A DNA stretch of 64,000 nucleotides from Narthecium ossifragum. Lineage: Eukaryota; Streptophyta; Magnoliopsida; Dioscoreales; Nartheciaceae. Within the stretch, counting starts at the first letter, position 1; every line of letters starts with the position of its first letter. Below the pieces are notes generated by a model. That model was not told where the DNA came from. It saw only the letters and a program-made list of their open reading frames with translations, and ran no database searches. Shown here in pieces: positions 1-12,197 of this stretch. The stretch covers positions 21,807,042 to 21,871,041 of the forward strand of contig OY986974.1 in the NCBI GenBank assembly GCA_963920575.1, written 5' to 3'. Both the position numbers and the translations under genes were made by a program.

Positions 1-666
1 ACGTTACTCTGAAATAGGAAATCGCTTGTGGCAACTTGTGGTAATAACGGCAGAGTTTTTGTCCTGCTCTAGGATGCTGCAAAGTTAGTAGAAACATGAA
101 ACACTATTGGTTGCCTTTTTTACCTGCACTTGGTTCCTATTCCACCTTTGTTGCACATACGATCTCAAAGTGATTGATACGGCTTAGTATCACCCTTGTG
201 AAAGTAAAAGTGGTTTAGTTATTTCAGAGAGCATTACATAGTCTTGCTAAGCACTATATCACCAGGATCTTTTGAGCATGGGAAGGTAGACTGTTGAAAC
301 TAATCTCATGTTAATGCTTTCATGATTTTTTAGTAAAGCTTCTATTATCCTTCGGTTGTGTATTTAGGCTTCTAACTTGGGAGAGGAACTTGTCCACAGA
401 ACAAAATTATTCTAGTGAACCCTTTAAATATATAAAAGATCTCTATGAGTTAACCATGCCAGTTTTCATGGAATCCTCCGTATATGTTGGATACAGTATA
501 TGTGCTACTTCAGATTTCAGAATAATGACGATATAAACATGCACCCTCATTCATGTACTGCTTCAATCTTTCACGCACTCCAGTCTCTTTGAAAGACTCT
601 TCCCGAATCTCATTCCTCATCTTCTTAGTGAAGTAATTCTAAAGGATTCCATCAGAATTTGCTCCA
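1..666. other. Flanking or intronic AT-rich DNA
   Basis: No coding region with family resemblance is visible. The stretch looks like intron or 5' flank of the short ORF that follows. It ends in a pyrimidine-rich stretch and AG dinucleotides compatible with splice acceptors. No repeat structure was recognised. Confidence 0.4.
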
Positions 667-996
667 ATGGTTTTACAGATTTTGGAAGATGAAAAGCTGT
701 TCGATGAGGTGATTGAAGAACTATTCCAGCAATGGAATGCTTACAGCAATGAAGAAGGGGACAAGGAACTCTTACAGGGTTTTCTTGAAGGAAAAGGACC
801 AGCATTAGGCCTACCACCATGCAAATCCAATGAAGCAGCTATTCTTCTATATGATCTGATCTTTGCAGATGTTGCTGAAGAGAAAATTTCTGGTAACATG
901 GAAAAAGGCGCCTTTCTGGTGGTTATAAAGGATATCTTCAAAGAATTTGCGCAACAACTTGAAGAAAACCCCATTTTAATTGATCTAGAGAATTGA
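667..996 (+). CDS. Short hypothetical protein, EF-hand-like but without calcium ligands
   Basis: An open frame of 109 residues ends in TGA at 994-996. Its pattern (acidic N-terminus, an LLYDLIF helix at about residues 60-66, an IFKEFAQQLEENPI helix near the C-terminus) recalls small plant EF-hand proteins of about 130 residues. The loop positions lack the usual D-x-D-x-D-G ligands, so calcium binding is doubtful. A good 3' splice signal (TTTTACAG, ending at 678) lies just inside the ORF and is in phase. The real coding part may therefore be an exon starting at 679 whose upstream exon lies outside the window. The family assignment is an inference from pattern, not a firm recognition. Confidence 0.45.
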   Translation: MVLQILEDEKLFDEVIEELFQQWNAYSNEEGDKELLQGFLEGKGPALGLPPCKSNEAAILLYDLIFADVAEEKISGNMEKGAFLVVIKDIFKEFAQQLEENPILIDLEN

Positions 997-1828
997 GGCA
1001 AGTTGAGATTGTTCCTCAATATGCTCAGTTGCTGTTGTTGTTCAGAGTTTCATGTGTTCATGTGTTTTATATGCATAAACTGGTTGTCCTAAAAATTATG
1101 ACTTTCTGCTTTGACTCTTAAATACACAAAATATGAGCTTCTCTCAAACATGCCATTTACTCTTTCGCTTCAAGACAAACCTCTTATTTTTTCTTCTTCT
1201 TTGCACCGACATGCAGTGTGCTTATGAAACAACGTACAACATGGTAAAAGAATGGCCATGTGGAATGTTTTCCATTTACAAACTGTTGGTTCTTTCGCTT
1301 TGAAGCTATACCCCTATGTATATCCTGTTCTATGTGTTAATAGAAACATTTCAGTCAATTTAGATATGTATGTATTCTACAACTTTTAAACTTTGTCTAG
1401 GGACCGCCTGTGTAGAATACATGTATGAATGCGGTATATTTTGTCATTCTGTCTAAAGTTGGTCTTTGCAAATATCATGCTTTTTTCAGCAACAATAACT
1501 GCCTAGTTATTCATTATTTTTCCAGATTGTGTTATGTCATGTTTCAGTTTTTTTTAATGTTTCTGAATAACAATTCTCCACACTTTCATATCATTGCTTG
1601 CTTAATACAACAATGACGCTCCTTATACAGCTCAGCTACTGTGTAACATAGAACATGTTCTGGAAAGTAGGAAGAGGATTAAGGCATTAGGGAAATTCAG
1701 AACACTATCAAGTAGGTGGAGTGATTAGGCTTCAATATGAAGGCAGAGCATTTCAAAAGAATAAAAGAAGTTACTAGCTTTAGTCAGTCTAAGGTTGATT
1801 ATCATGTTCCTGTATGGTCCGAGCAGGG
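997..1828. other. 3' flank without recognisable genes
   Basis: AT-rich sequence after the stop of the short ORF, probably 3' UTR and intergenic DNA. No ORF with family resemblance and no clear repeat termini were seen. Confidence 0.4.
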
Positions 1829-2070
1829 ATGGCAACGGGGCGGGGTTTCGCTTACCCTGCCCCGACCCCGNNNNNNNNNNNNNNNNNNNNNNNNNNNNNN
1901 NNNNNNNNNNNNNNNNNNNNNNNNNNNNNNNNNNNNNNNNNNNNNNNNNNNNNNNNNNNNNNNNNNNNNNNNNNNNNNNNNNNNNNNNNNNNNNNNNNNN
2001 NNNNNNNNNNNNNNNNNNNNNNNNNNNNNNNNNNNNNNNNNNNNNNNNNNNNNNNNNNNNNNNNNNNNNN
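1829..2070. other. GC-rich hAT-like terminus running into a 200-base assembly gap
   Basis: Positions 1871-2070 are exactly 200 N. Immediately before the gap is a GC-rich stretch starting CAGGGATGGCAACGGGG. It resembles the terminal sequence style of the hAT elements at 2430 and 32376 (AGGG-TG-CAA followed by GC-rich repeats such as CCCCGACCCCG). The missing DNA is probably the body of a third such element, lost because of GC-rich or inverted sequence. The element type is inferred. Confidence 0.45.
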
Positions 2071-3504
2071 TTATTGTACCATTGTATCTGTTTTATAGCT
2101 CTGCTGTTTCGTAACATAACCATCTAAACTTTTGTTGTCCAACTTATCACCCAATTACTTTAGGTGTAAAGCAACTTGGGTAATTCTGTTCTAATATTGA
2201 TTACTTAGGAGATGACGATAGTTATATCACTGGCTTATTCACATATGCAGAAAGCAAATGTTTTTTAATGATAGTAGGAAGAGTCTTATGGTATTTGGGA
2301 GATTTAGAAATACATTAAGCAGATGAGATTACAAAGTTTTCATACGCACGTGGAACATGTCAAGGAATAATAGGAACTACTAGCTTAGTCCAGTGAAAGT
2401 TGCCAACAAGTATTGCCATTTACCATTCCTAGGGTGTCCAAAAAGCCCAAATGGCCTGGCCCGGTACAGGTCCGGCTCGGGCCCGCTAGGGCCGTAGCCC
2501 AGTCCGGCCCAGGTGTTGTCCCTGCTGGACCGGGCTGATCCGGGTTCAGGGCCGGACCAGGGCTCCTTGGTCAAAAACATGGTCCGGGTTTTAAAGAAAA
2601 GGTTTACCCCGACTCGGTTGGACACTCACCGCGCCCGGTTGGACACCCCAACTGCGTATCGAGCGATGGCAGTCGTGGTTACCGTCAGTGGTCGGGATCG
2701 GCAGGGGAAGGGTCGCGGGGTCCCCTGGAGTCGATCCACTGGCTCGGATCGGCCGAATGGGAGGCAGAGGAGTGGATCCGGGCAAGGGCGGTGTCGGTGA
2801 GGGTCCTTGGGAGGGGATCTTCAGCGGTCGGGATCGGCACGGAAAGGGTCATAGGGTCCCATAGAGTTGATCCACCTGCTCGTATCGGCCGGATGGGAGG
2901 CGGAGGTGTGGATCTGGGTGAGGGCTGCGCCGATGAGGGTCCTTGGGAGGTGACCGGCGTCGAGGACGACGATCGGAGGCCGATGCCATTCTCGGAAGAG
3001 GGAGTATGCGATGGGTGTGAGGCCGTGGTGAAGAGGGGATGGAAATGGCGGGGTGGTGGTGTTGGAGGATGAGTCGATCCACCGGCTTGGATTGGGGGGT
3101 GTGAGAGGCGAGGAGGTGAAGGGTTTGGGCCATGGCGTCGGCGGCGGTGGAGATGGCCGGCGACGGAGCTATTAGAAAGGGTTCAGGGAGGCTGGGAGGG
3201 CAGAGAGAAGGGGGGCAGTCTGGCGGAGGTAACGCAGCCGGAGCGATGGGGGTGGAGATGACCGTTTGAGAGGACCTTTCAAATGATCACCTGTAAGTGA
3301 CAGATGACCGTTCTAAGAGCTCAAACGGTCACCCTTTTAGCATTGAGACTTTTTTTTCCCATTTCCAACCCAACTTCTATATAAATGAGGACTTTGATCT
3401 CATTTTCACTCACTCTCTCACCCAATTTTTCATCAAACTCTTTCACCAAGTGCATTTTCAAGTTCTCTATTCGCTAACTAAAGATTTTCTATTCTCTTTC
3501 TCCC

Positions 3505-5415
3505 ATGGCTTCTTCTTCCATCCAAGATAATAATCTTGATAATGTGATCGAAATTGAAGGAGAAGAATGTGATCACAATAAAGTTCTTCCTTCTCACCTG
3601 GAAGTTGCTTCAACCATCGCCGGTGATAATCCAATACCTCTATTGAAGGGCGCATGATGCACAATTTGGGAGTTCTATGAAAGAAAGGAGATTAAAGATG
3701 CTAATGGGACGACCATTGATATCAAAGCCACATGTTCGATATACAAACAAGTCTTGTCCGGTCATTGGATAAATGGTACTAATAATCTAACCCGCTATAT
3801 AGCAAAGCACAAGAAGGGTCAAGGAAGAGCTCAAATTGACATTCGCAAATCTTTACTTTCGCAATCAGCATTGATGGGGAATTTAAGCACCTTCTCATAT
3901 GATTTGTCTTTTGCTAGAAAAATGCTTGTAAGGTATGTTCGTAAAAATTTTTCTTTTAGTTTTGTTGATGACGAGGAATTTCAAGATTTCATTACATAGG
4001 ATTTGCAACCGGGTTTTTGAAAATTTTATCGTCAAAGTTGCCAACGAGATGTTATGAAATTCTACAATGAGAAGGAGATGTTAAATGACATTTTTTTCTA
4101 CTCTTTCTTGCAAATTCTCTTACTTTGGTTATTTGGACTTCTAGATAAAAAAAAGTTGTTTATGTATTACGGTTCATTTTATTAATGATACTTGGGTTAT
4201 GTAAAAAATAGTTATTTCTTTTGTTGTATTTGATAGTTTACATACCAATGACAATATTGCTATGATGATTTTGAATGAACTCCAATCCTATGACATTTCG
4301 GATAAGATTTGTACTCTGAGTTTAGATAATGCAAGTAATAATAATGTTGTCGTTGATAGTCTTAGAAGTTCATTACTTCTACCTTGTTCTAGTTTTTTCT
4401 TTCATGTTTGATGCATTTGTCACATATTAAATTTGATTGTTTAAAGTGCATTTGATGATGTTAAGGTTTCTATTTCTAAAGTTAGAGAGACTATTTTATT
4501 CCTCACTAGTTCGAAGCATAGGATTAGGATATTTAACCTTCTTTGTAAACACAATAATGTTAATCCTAGAAAATTACTTTCAGATGTAGGACATAGGTGG
4601 AACTCAACCTATTTTATGTTAAATACCGCATTAGAATATAGAGGTATAATAGATGAGTACATTAAACAATTTGCTCATATTCCTAATTATACATCTACTT
4701 CATCATTTACTTTGGAATTTATTCATGATCATGAGTGGGATGTTCTTTTTTATTTAAAAGAAATGCTTAAAATCTTTTATGATGTACTATCCTTTTATTT
4801 GATTGCTATTATCCTACTATTAGTCAAGTATCAATGCAAGTTTATTATATTAATGAATTCTTTGACAAATATCGTAATGATATATATTTTGGGCCTATGA
4901 TAGCAAAAATGGAAGCATAGTTTAATAAGTATTTTCATCCCCTTCCTTATATTTATGGTTTTGAAATTCTACTTGATCCATGCTTGAAGGATGTTGGTTT
5001 TGGTAATCTTTGACTCTATGTATGGTGAGTTTTATGAGAAAATGAGAACACATTTGGGTAAGATTAAGCTTAAGTTTTAATCAATTGTTTGAAGAGTATA
5101 ACTCAAGATTTAGCTCTAAAGTGCATGATCCTAATTCCTCTTAATTTAGCCCAAGTAAAGGTAATAGTGTTGTATCTTCGAGACATATTATCGTAAGTGC
5201 ATTAGTAGAAAAAGGAAAATGGAGTTCGAGCTCATCAAAATCCGAGCGTGAACGATATTATAAATCGGCTCTTGAATCATGCTCGGATATAGGAATCGAA
5301 TATGATATTTTGTCATTGTGGAAAGTACAAGAATCAACGTCTTTTCATATACTTTCCAATATGGCACCTGATTTACTAACTATTCAAGTGTTTACTGTAG
5401 ATTCGGAAATATCTA
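3505..5415 (+). pseudogene. hAT transposase pseudogene, left (truncated) copy
   Basis: A start at 3505 is followed by an early stop near 3657. Fragments of an Ac/RICESLEEPER-type transposase then continue in several frames. The BED zinc-finger segment (about 3735-3830) has lost ligands compared with the right copy: one Cys codon became Tyr (SIYK) and one His became Tyr (TRYIAKH). The RNase H-like core piece MLNTALEYRGIIDEY lies at 4616-4660. Similarity to the right copy stops near 5415, before the C-terminal dimerisation region. A TATA-like CTATATAAAT lies at about 3378-3387 upstream. Confidence 0.75.
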
Positions 5416-7680
5416 CTTAAACTCACTTGGTTACTTAAAAATTGACATAATATTAGGAAAGCAAATGCATTACTATAGTATGAGTACATCCCAACTAGGT
5501 TGGCACTTACCCATCTATTTATCATATGCATCACTTTCCTAAGATTACAAATATAAAAGTAAACATTTAAATCTAAAACTTCAAACTCATCTTTTTCTTC
5601 ATCTTCATCAATTTGCAATCCTTGACGTCTCTTTTCAGCACCCCACCAATCTTGTAAACATGTTAAGCCTTGTACCGTTTTTGGGTCTAATTTGGTCCGG
5701 TAGTCGTCGATCAATCGTCCTCTCGTGTTAAATAAGCTTTTCGAAGCTAAAGTAAACACTTGAATAGTTAGTAAATCACGTGTTATGGTGGAAAGTATAG
5801 AAAAAGATGTTGATCCTTGTACTTTCCACCATGACAAAATATCATATTCGATTCCTATATCTGAGCATGATTCAAGAGCCGATTTATAATATCGTTCACG
5901 CTCGGATTGTGATGAGCTCGAACTCCCTTTTCCTTTTCCTACTAATGCACTTACGATAATATGTCTCGAAGATACAACACTAATACCTTTACTTGGGCTA
6001 AATTAAGAGGAATTAGGATCATGCACTTTAGAGCTAAATCTTGAGTTATACTTTTCAAACAATTGATTAAAACTTAAGCTTAATCTTACCCAAATGTGTT
6101 CTCATTTTCTAATTAAACTCACCATACATAGAGTCAAAGATTACCAAGACCAACATCCTTCAAACATGGATCAAGTAGAATTCCAAAACCATAAATATAA
6201 GGAAGGGGATGAAAATACTTATTAAACTATGCTTCCATTTTTGCTATCATAGGCCCAAAATATATATCATTACGATATTTTTCAAAGAATTCATTAATAT
6301 AATAAACTTGCATTGATACTTGACTAATAGTAGGATAATAACAATCAGATAAAAGGATAGTACATCATAAAAGATTTTAAGCATTTCTTTTAAATGAAAA
6401 AGAACATCCCACTCATGATCATGAATAAATTCCAAAGTAAATGATGAAGTAGATGTATAATTAGGAATATGAGCAAATTGTTTAATGTACTCATCTATTA
6501 TACCTCTATATTCTAATGCGGTATTTAACATAAAATAGGTTGAGTTCCACCTATGTCCTACATCTAAAGGTAATTTTCTAGGATTAACATTATTGTGTTT
6601 ACAAAAAAGGTTAAATGTCCTAATCCTATGCTTCGAACTAGTGAGGAATAAAATAGTCTCTCTAACTTTAGAAATAGAAACCTTAACATCATCAAATGCA
6701 CTTTGAACAATCAAATTTAATATGTGACAAATGCATCAAACATGAAAGAAAAAACTAGAACAACGTAGAAGTAATGAACTTCTAAGACTATCAACGACAA
6801 CATTATTATTACTTGCATTATCTAAACTTAGAGTACAAATCTTATCCGAATATTGTCACTGGTATGTAAACTACCATAGCAATAAAATGAAATAACTCTT
6901 ATCCGAATATTGTCACTGGTATGCCATAGGATTGGAGTTCATTCAAAATCATCATAGCAATATTGTCACTGGTATGTAAACTATTAAATACAATAAAAGA
7001 AATAACTCTTTTTTGCATAACCCAAGTATCATCAATAAAATGAACTGTAACACATAAGTAACTTTTTTTTTGTCTAGAAGTCCAAATATCAGAAGTAAGA
7101 GAGAATTTGCAAGTAAGAATAGAAACAAATGTCATTTAACTTTTCGTTCTCCTCATTGTAGCATTTCATACCATCTCGTTGTCAAGTTCAAGTTTGACGA
7201 TAAAATTTTCAAAAACCCGGTTGCAAATCTTATGTAATGAAATCTTGAAATTCCTAATCATCAACAAAACTAAAAGGAAAATTTTTAATGAGAAGGTGAT
7301 TAAATTCCCCGTTGATGTCGATTGTGAAAGTAAAGATTTGCGAATGTCAACTTGAGCTCTTCCTTGACCCCTCTTGTGCTTTGCTATATGACGAGTTAGA
7401 TTATTAGTGACATTTCTCCAATGACCAGACAAGACTTGTTTGCATATCGAACATGTAGCTTTGATATCAATGGTCGTCCTATTAGCATCTCTAATCTCCT
7501 TTCTTTCATAGAACTCTCAAATTGCACATCGTGCGTGCTTCGATGGAGTGTTGGATTATCACCGGCGACGGTTGAAGCAACTTTAAGGTGAGAAGGAAGA
7601 ATTTTATTGTGATCACATTCTTTTCCCTTAATTTCGATCACATTATCAAGAATGTTTTCTTGGATGGAAGAAGAAGCCAT
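5376..7680 (-). pseudogene. hAT transposase pseudogene, right (longer) copy
   Basis: This reads on the minus strand from ATG at 7680 and is broken by frameshifts and stops. In order it shows an N-terminal region; a BED zinc finger with intact C-x2-C and H-x3-H (about 7475-7390); a DIWTSR segment of the transposase core (about 7135-6900); a GHRWNSTY motif and central helices (6714-6247); and a C-terminal hAT dimerisation region with ISYDILSWWK-like sequence and the TRGRLIDDYRTKL segment (about 5837-5640). This order matches plant Ac-like transposases. An inverted TATA-like box lies at about 7793-7805. Compared with the left copy it retains about 350 extra bases at its 3' end. Confidence 0.8.
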
Positions 7681-8028
7681 GGGAGAAAGAGAATAGAAAA
7701 TCTTTAGTTAGCGAATAGAGAGCTTGAAAATGCACTTGGTGAAAGAGTTTGATGAAAAATTGAGTGAGAATGAGTGAATGAGATCAAAGTCCTCATTTAT
7801 ATAGAAGCTGGGTTGGAAATGAAAAAGAAAGTCTCAATGCTCAAAGGGTGATCGTTTGAGATGGACCTCTCAAACGATCACCTCCACCCCCCATCACTCC
7901 GGCTGCGTTACCTCCGTCGGGCCGCCCCCCTTCTCTTTGCCCTCCCAGCCTCCCTAAACCCTTTAACGCCGCCAGCCATCTCCATCGCCGTCGACGCCAT
8001 GACCCAAACCGTTCACCTTCGCTCATCG

Positions 8029-9354
8029 TGTCAAGGGCTGGAGTTTATGACACGACAATGGCACGAGAGATCTGGAAGATGGCGCGGTGAAAGTTGAAAA
8101 TGACACGACGGTCCGAGCCAAAGCAGAACTTGGCAAGCTCTGAAGGGATCCTATCGAGCGGGACGCTCGACGAGACAACCAGGGAGGTGCACAAGCAAGG
8201 ACGCGACGGATTTCGAAGATGGCACGACAGCTCGAGCCAAGACGAAGTACGACGCGCCATGCGGCGAGGCAAGCGAGCGTGACGCGCACCTAGGCAACCC
8301 AGGAATGCGCGCGGGACACGCATGATGGCACGCAGAGCGCGCGCGCGAAGCGGTCAGGCGGCGAAGTCCTAGTCGGACTAGGACTCGGATTGCCCAGACA
8401 CGACGCGGTTAGCCAGCTGGAGCAAATCAGCCATGCATGACTAATTCCACTTGGATTGGGAATCTTGGAAGGACTTGACGTGGCAAAGGAAGGTTTTGGC
8501 ACGGGGAAAGTCCTAGTTGTGCGGGAGTTCTAGCGGGGATAGGACTCGACTCGCCCGGCGGAAGGCAGTTAGGTCATGAAGGCCAAACTGAGCGTGCAAG
8601 TGTCCTAATTTTACTTGGCCTAGGTCTCCAGCATGGGATGACACGACAAATATTGAATATGACTCGTGAGAAGTTGTACTTGGCTCGTGGAAATAGGAAG
8701 GAGTCCTATTTCGAGCCAAAGTGCGACGGATTTAGGCAAATAGCCATATTTGGCAAGTCTTAACTCATGTAAGTGTCTAAGTAGGCTAGGAAGCTTTGTA
8801 AATGGCTGATTGCATGATTGGATAAACATGAAGCCTAGGACTTGGGGGGTGGACTAGGGAACTTGACTTGTTGGAGCAAGTCAAGGCCTCTCCTCTATAT
8901 AAGGAGTAGGTTGGCTAGATGTGGGGGCATCTGGGTTATGGGCGAGCTCACGGATTGAGCATATGAGAGTAAGGTTTTGGAGTCGTTGTTTACAACGGCT
9001 TGTGAGACGAGATTCTAGTATTTTGGGTTGAGAGCTTGCATTGAGAGTGATTGTACTTCAAAGGGTTGTGGGCGAGAGAAGAGTGTTCTTGTAATCACTA
9101 GTCAATAAAGGAGTTGGGATCTCATCCCTTACGCAAATTCGTGTTAGTCTTGGGTGTGTGCAAGGTAAAAAGAAGGCCTGGTCAAGAGGCAGTCGGGCTA
9201 CCAGGCGAAGTGCACAAGCGGTGCACAGACGGCGCGCAGACGACGCGCGAGCGGAGCACAAGTGGCGGGGTGCGGGCTTAACGAGGGGGTCTCTTGGCGC
9301 CATCATCGGACAAGTAAGCGAGAAAATTTTGTTCCCTCATTTGTCACGGTGACA
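8029..9354 (+). mobile_element. Solo LTR-like insertion inside the hAT right arm
   Basis: The segment interrupts the right inverted arm; flanking sequence on both sides matches the uninterrupted left arm near 3080-3130. It begins TGTCA and ends TGACA, carries a TATA-type stretch (CTATATAAGG near 8895) and a polyadenylation-like AATAAA (near 9105), as LTRs do. It resembles the inverted LTR at 10622-11917 around the TATA region (shared TATATAAGGAGTAGG). No clean 5-bp TSD was found. The superfamily is uncertain; length and ends suit Ty3-gypsy. Confidence 0.6.
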
Positions 9355-10468
9355 CCTTGCACCCCCTGATCCGAGCCGGTGGATCGACTTATTCTCGCAA
9401 CACAACCGTCCCACCATTTCCATCCCTCTCTGCCTCGGCCTTACACCCATCGCATGATCGCATACTCCATCTTCCGACAATGGCATCAGCCTTCGATCGT
9501 GGTCCTCGACGCTGGTCACCTCCCAAGGACCCTCATCGATGCCGCCCTCACCCGGATCCACGCCTCCGCCTCCCATCCGGCCGATCCGAGCCGGTGGATC
9601 GACTCCGGGGGACCCCTCGACACTTCCCCTGCTGATCCCGACCGTCGATGATCCCCTTCCCTTGCCGATCCCGACCACCGACGGTGACCAAGACTGGCAC
9701 CGCTCGATACGCGGTTGGGGTGTCCAATCGGCCCGGCCCGTGCAAACCTTTTATTTAATACCCGGGCCGGGCCAGACCGGGTTTTTTGACCAAGGGGCCC
9801 TGGCCCGGATCAGCCCAGTCCACCAGGGCCAACTCTCGGGCCGGACCGGGCGACGGCCCTGGTTGGACCCGTACCGGACTCAACCATTTGGGCTTTTTGG
9901 ACACCCCTACATGGAGTTGATGGTGGTGGGGTGGTTCCAACGAGAGGAGCTTGGTCGCGGAGCGCTGCAGCCTGTCCTTGCTCGGCAGATCCTGGTCGCT
10001 GGGTTCCATGCGCACGGCAAGAGCTCCACCGACACCGGCTCCGCCAAGCTCTACCTCCACCGACGGAGACTGATCTTGCTCGGCCTCCCATCTCTCCTCC
10101 AACCTCCACTGGCTTCCACACCGCTCGATCTCGGCCCCGACCTCTTCACCGCGCCTGAGCTTCACCGACATCTTCGCCGCGCCCAAGCTTCACCGACCTC
10201 ACCATCGTCCATGACGCTCACAACACCTCCGTCCACGATCTCGTTCTTGAGTCTCTCCCTTCTGCTCCACCTCGTCGCCGGTCGCCTTGATCCACCTGAT
10301 CCCTTTGGAAGACGGCCGTGAGCGAGTGATGGGCCGGCTCTACGGTGGATCCCGTCTGGACGGGGTCGGAGGAGAGTCGTTGCGGCGAGGGGCCCGGATC
10401 CGGCAAGAGATAGGGTTGGGGAGGCGGGAGCGGAGTGATGTGAGGCGGAGCGGAGTCGTCGGAGAGCG

Positions 10469-12197
10469 CTGGAACTAGAGGGCTCGGAGCGGAGTCGTTG
10501 GAGAGAGAGGTGGGCCCGAAACAAACGATTTAAAAAAAAAAAGAACCGGGCCGAGCCTGGCCCGGTCCAACCCGGTCTCCAAGCCGGGTTGAGTCAAACC
10601 TGGGCCGGATCGGGTGGAAGGTGTCACCGGGCTACGCAGCGAATAATTTTTCACAAGTTTAGAGTTATCCGATGCCGGCGCCAAGAACCCTCCGCTTCTT
10701 GCTCCACGCGTTGGGCGCTCCTTGCCCACGTCAAGACCCGCGCCTTGAAGATGCTTGGTGCATGCAGCAAGGTCCGTCCTTGACCAGCCTTCTCCGCGCC
10801 TTCTTCTCCTTCTTGCACAAAGGCACACCAAGGATGAAGGACCTATGATAATGGCAAAGGGGATGACCCTCTTCCTTTATTGATCCAACGATATTTACAA
10901 GAGAATCTCTCACAACTCTCTCTCCCTCCCAAGGTACAAAGATCTCTCAATAAAGAACCTCCCAAACCCTAGCCAAGCCTAGATGCCCCAACACCTTGGC
11001 CGGCCTACTCCTTATATAGATGAATAGTTCTTGGCTTGCTCCAACAAGCCACACCTAAAAATTCCTACTCAAAGTCCTGACTTGCATCCTTATCTAGGCT
11101 AAGGATAAGCATAACACTACGTTTCCAAACATAGCTGGACTCTATCTTGAGTTTGCCTTGTTTAGGATAACCATGACCACAATTTGACTCAAAATAGGAC
11201 TCCTTCCTATTCGTCCGCGCCAACAGCAAGCTTCCCTGTGCCAAACTTCGTATTCCCTGTGTCATCACCTATTCCAAGTCGAATGCACGCGAGACATTTG
11301 ACTTTGCTTGGCTAGATTGTCCTCCAAGGCATATCCGCTCCGCCTGGCGCGCCGTCTCCTAGTCCGACTCGGAGTCTTGCGTCATCTTCAAATTCTTCCG
11401 TGTCAACCATTTCTGACTGCGTCATCAATCTTGGAGCTTCCATCCCAAGTGGAATTAGGTGATTTGCCCGCGTGGCTAACACTTTAGCACTTTATCGCAT
11501 CAGCCTAGGCAAGCCAAGTCCTAGTCGGGCTTCCTGAGCGCGTCGTGCACGCGCTGCGCGCTCTCTCTCGCGTGCTGCACGCGCGCTCGACCCTCGCGCC
11601 CATCTTGGCATCCTTGGTGCGCGCCCCGCTCGCCTGACTTGCTCCCGCACGCGTCTTGCTCTGCTGGGCTCGCACCGCACTGCGTCCTGACGAGCTGTCT
11701 TCCTCGGCCCGGTCCACCGCGCCATGTTCGGATTCCATCGTGCCATCTTTGGGGAAATGTCGTCTAACCTCAATCAAGGACTTTTGCTCGTGCGATCATG
11801 GTGTTTTCATGCTGCCCATGGCTTGGTGTGTTGCACCGCGCCATGGCCAAGGTCATGGCCCGTGTCAACTCCAGCTGACGCGCGCCATGGCCCGTGTTAG
11901 GACTCAAGGCCATGACAGAAGGCATGTTGGGCCCGACACTGGCCCGGCCCGGTCCAGATGCTTACAAGGGCCGGACCGCGCTGGAACTAGAGGGCTCGGA
12001 GCGGAGTTGTCGGAGAGAGAGGTGGGCCCGGAACAAATGATTTTTTTTTAAAAAAAGAACCGGTTGAGCCCGGCCCGATCCCGTCCAACCCGGTCTCCAA
12101 GCCGGGCAGAGTCATACCTGGGCTGGACCAGGTGGAAGGCCTATTGGGCCCCCGACACTGGCCCGGCCCGGTCCAGATGCTTACAAGGGCCGGACCG
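10469..12197. repeat. Tandem subterminal duplication of the hAT element, split by the LTR
   Basis: A unit of about 215 bp starting GCTGGAACTAGAGGGCTCGG is present twice in direct orientation. Copy 1 is 10469-10621 continued at 11918-11979; copy 2 is 11980-12197. The solo LTR sits inside copy 1, so the duplication predates the LTR insertion. Both copies are rich in GGCCCGG motifs typical of this element's ends. Confidence 0.75.
10622..11917 (-). mobile_element. Solo LTR with 5-bp TSD inside the hAT right end
   Basis: It starts TGTCA and ends TGACA and is flanked by direct repeats GAAGG (10617-10621 and 11918-11922), a 5-bp TSD expected of LTR retrotransposon integration. On the minus strand it has a TATA-like CTATATAAGG near 11015 and AATAAA near 10880. 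No internal retroelement coding sequence is present, so it is a solo LTR left by LTR-LTR recombination. It belongs to the same family as 8029-9354, in opposite orientation. Confidence 0.75.

Noticed and set aside
9539..10321. 260-residue open frame as a gene
   Set aside because: It lies in GC-rich subterminal hAT repeats, is low-complexity (Pro/Arg/Ser), and has no family resemblance; similar frames occur in all directions there.
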